A stretch of 5,254 nucleotides of DNA from CAWKZT01 sp963854565. Its GTDB lineage: Bacteria; Actinomycetota; Acidimicrobiia; Acidimicrobiales; JAHEJN01. The stretch covers positions 1 to 5,254 of the forward strand of contig CAWKZT010000130.1 in NCBI GenBank assembly GCA_963854565.1, in the 5' to 3' direction. Below, piece after piece: positions 5,053 through 5,254 of the stretch (position 1 is the first letter of the stretch; each line of letters opens with the position of its first letter). The notes under the pieces are model-generated. The model did no database searches. It was given only the letters and a program-made list of their open reading frames with translations, and was not told where the DNA came from. The position numbers were made by a program, and so were the translations under genes.

Positions 5053-5254
5053 CGGCTGCTCCGAAGTTGACTAGATGTGACCTTAGACGGTCGAACTGAG
5101 CGTCATGATCGTTGGCCCGATTGTGCCCTTCGGCCGCAGCAAGCTTGGTGGCCTGAACCAAATTGAGTCGTTCGACCAATAGATCGCGTAGAGCCGAATG
5201 ACACTGAAGGTACCGATCGACTGTCAGACCACGGTCGTTGAGGGAGTCGATGGC
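5042..5254 (-). CDS. C-terminal fragment of an unidentified protein (start outside window)
   Basis: On the minus strand a frame is open from the window edge to the TGA at 5042-5044, giving 70 residues. It has no in-window ATG and reads as an Arg/Leu/Ala-rich, mostly helical segment (for example YLQCHSALRDLLVERLNLVQ). I do not recognise a family. It overlaps the esterase GTG start by 11 bases, the arrangement expected for two genes in one operon. No other convincing frame occupies this stretch. Confidence 0.55.
   Translation of the reverse strand, partial: AIDSLNDRGLTVDRYLQCHSALRDLLVERLNLVQATKLAAAEGHNRANDHDAQFDRLRSHLVNFGAAGAS

Overview
The window looks like the chromosome of a moderately GC-rich actinobacterium. 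Reasons for this are the PII protein, the DUF983 protein with a four-cysteine ribbon, the short CxxNxxC ferredoxin, the YtrA-type GntR regulator, tight gene packing and many convergent pairs. An Acidimicrobiia-like lineage is my guess, not something the sequence proves. I see no rRNA, tRNA, CRISPR array, insertion sequence or phage gene.

Layout, left to right. (1) 1-434 (+): C-terminal part of a calcineurin-like phosphoesterase. (2) 443-640 (-): a 65-residue 3Fe-4S-type ferredoxin, lying downstream of 691-1374 (-), a secreted lipoprotein of unknown function. (3) 1466-1939 (+): DUF983 membrane protein. (4) 1992-2363 (-): a gene that simple ORF calling breaks. It is an ArsC/arsenate-reductase-family protein whose catalytic Cys12 codon is an in-frame TGA. 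(5) 2438-2776 (-): nitrogen regulator PII, directly upstream of the ArsC-like gene on the same strand. (6) 2777-2987: divergent regulatory region with a perfect 17-bp palindrome and other repeats. (7) 2988-3377 and 3374-4036 (+): GntR/YtrA regulator overlapping deoC by ATGA. (8) 4111-5052 (-): HSL-type alpha/beta hydrolase with a GTG start, overlapping the end of an unidentified partial gene at 5042-5254 (-).

The main result is the probable selenoprotein at 1992-2363. One open frame of 123 residues runs through a single TGA at codon 12, exactly the catalytic cysteine position of ArsC. The NPx-(C/U)-SxS context and the three arginines of the ArsC active site are all present. Just after the UGA the mRNA can fold into a hairpin with a GGUC loop, which resembles a bacterial SECIS element. 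Selenocysteine insertion explains these facts better than a nonsense mutation, but it depends on selA/selB/selC/selD being present elsewhere in the genome.

Functionally the window is a mix of small units: nitrogen sensing (PII) possibly co-transcribed with a selenol-dependent thioredoxin-fold reductase, deoxyribose-phosphate breakdown under its own regulator, an ester hydrolase, and envelope or redox genes of unknown role.
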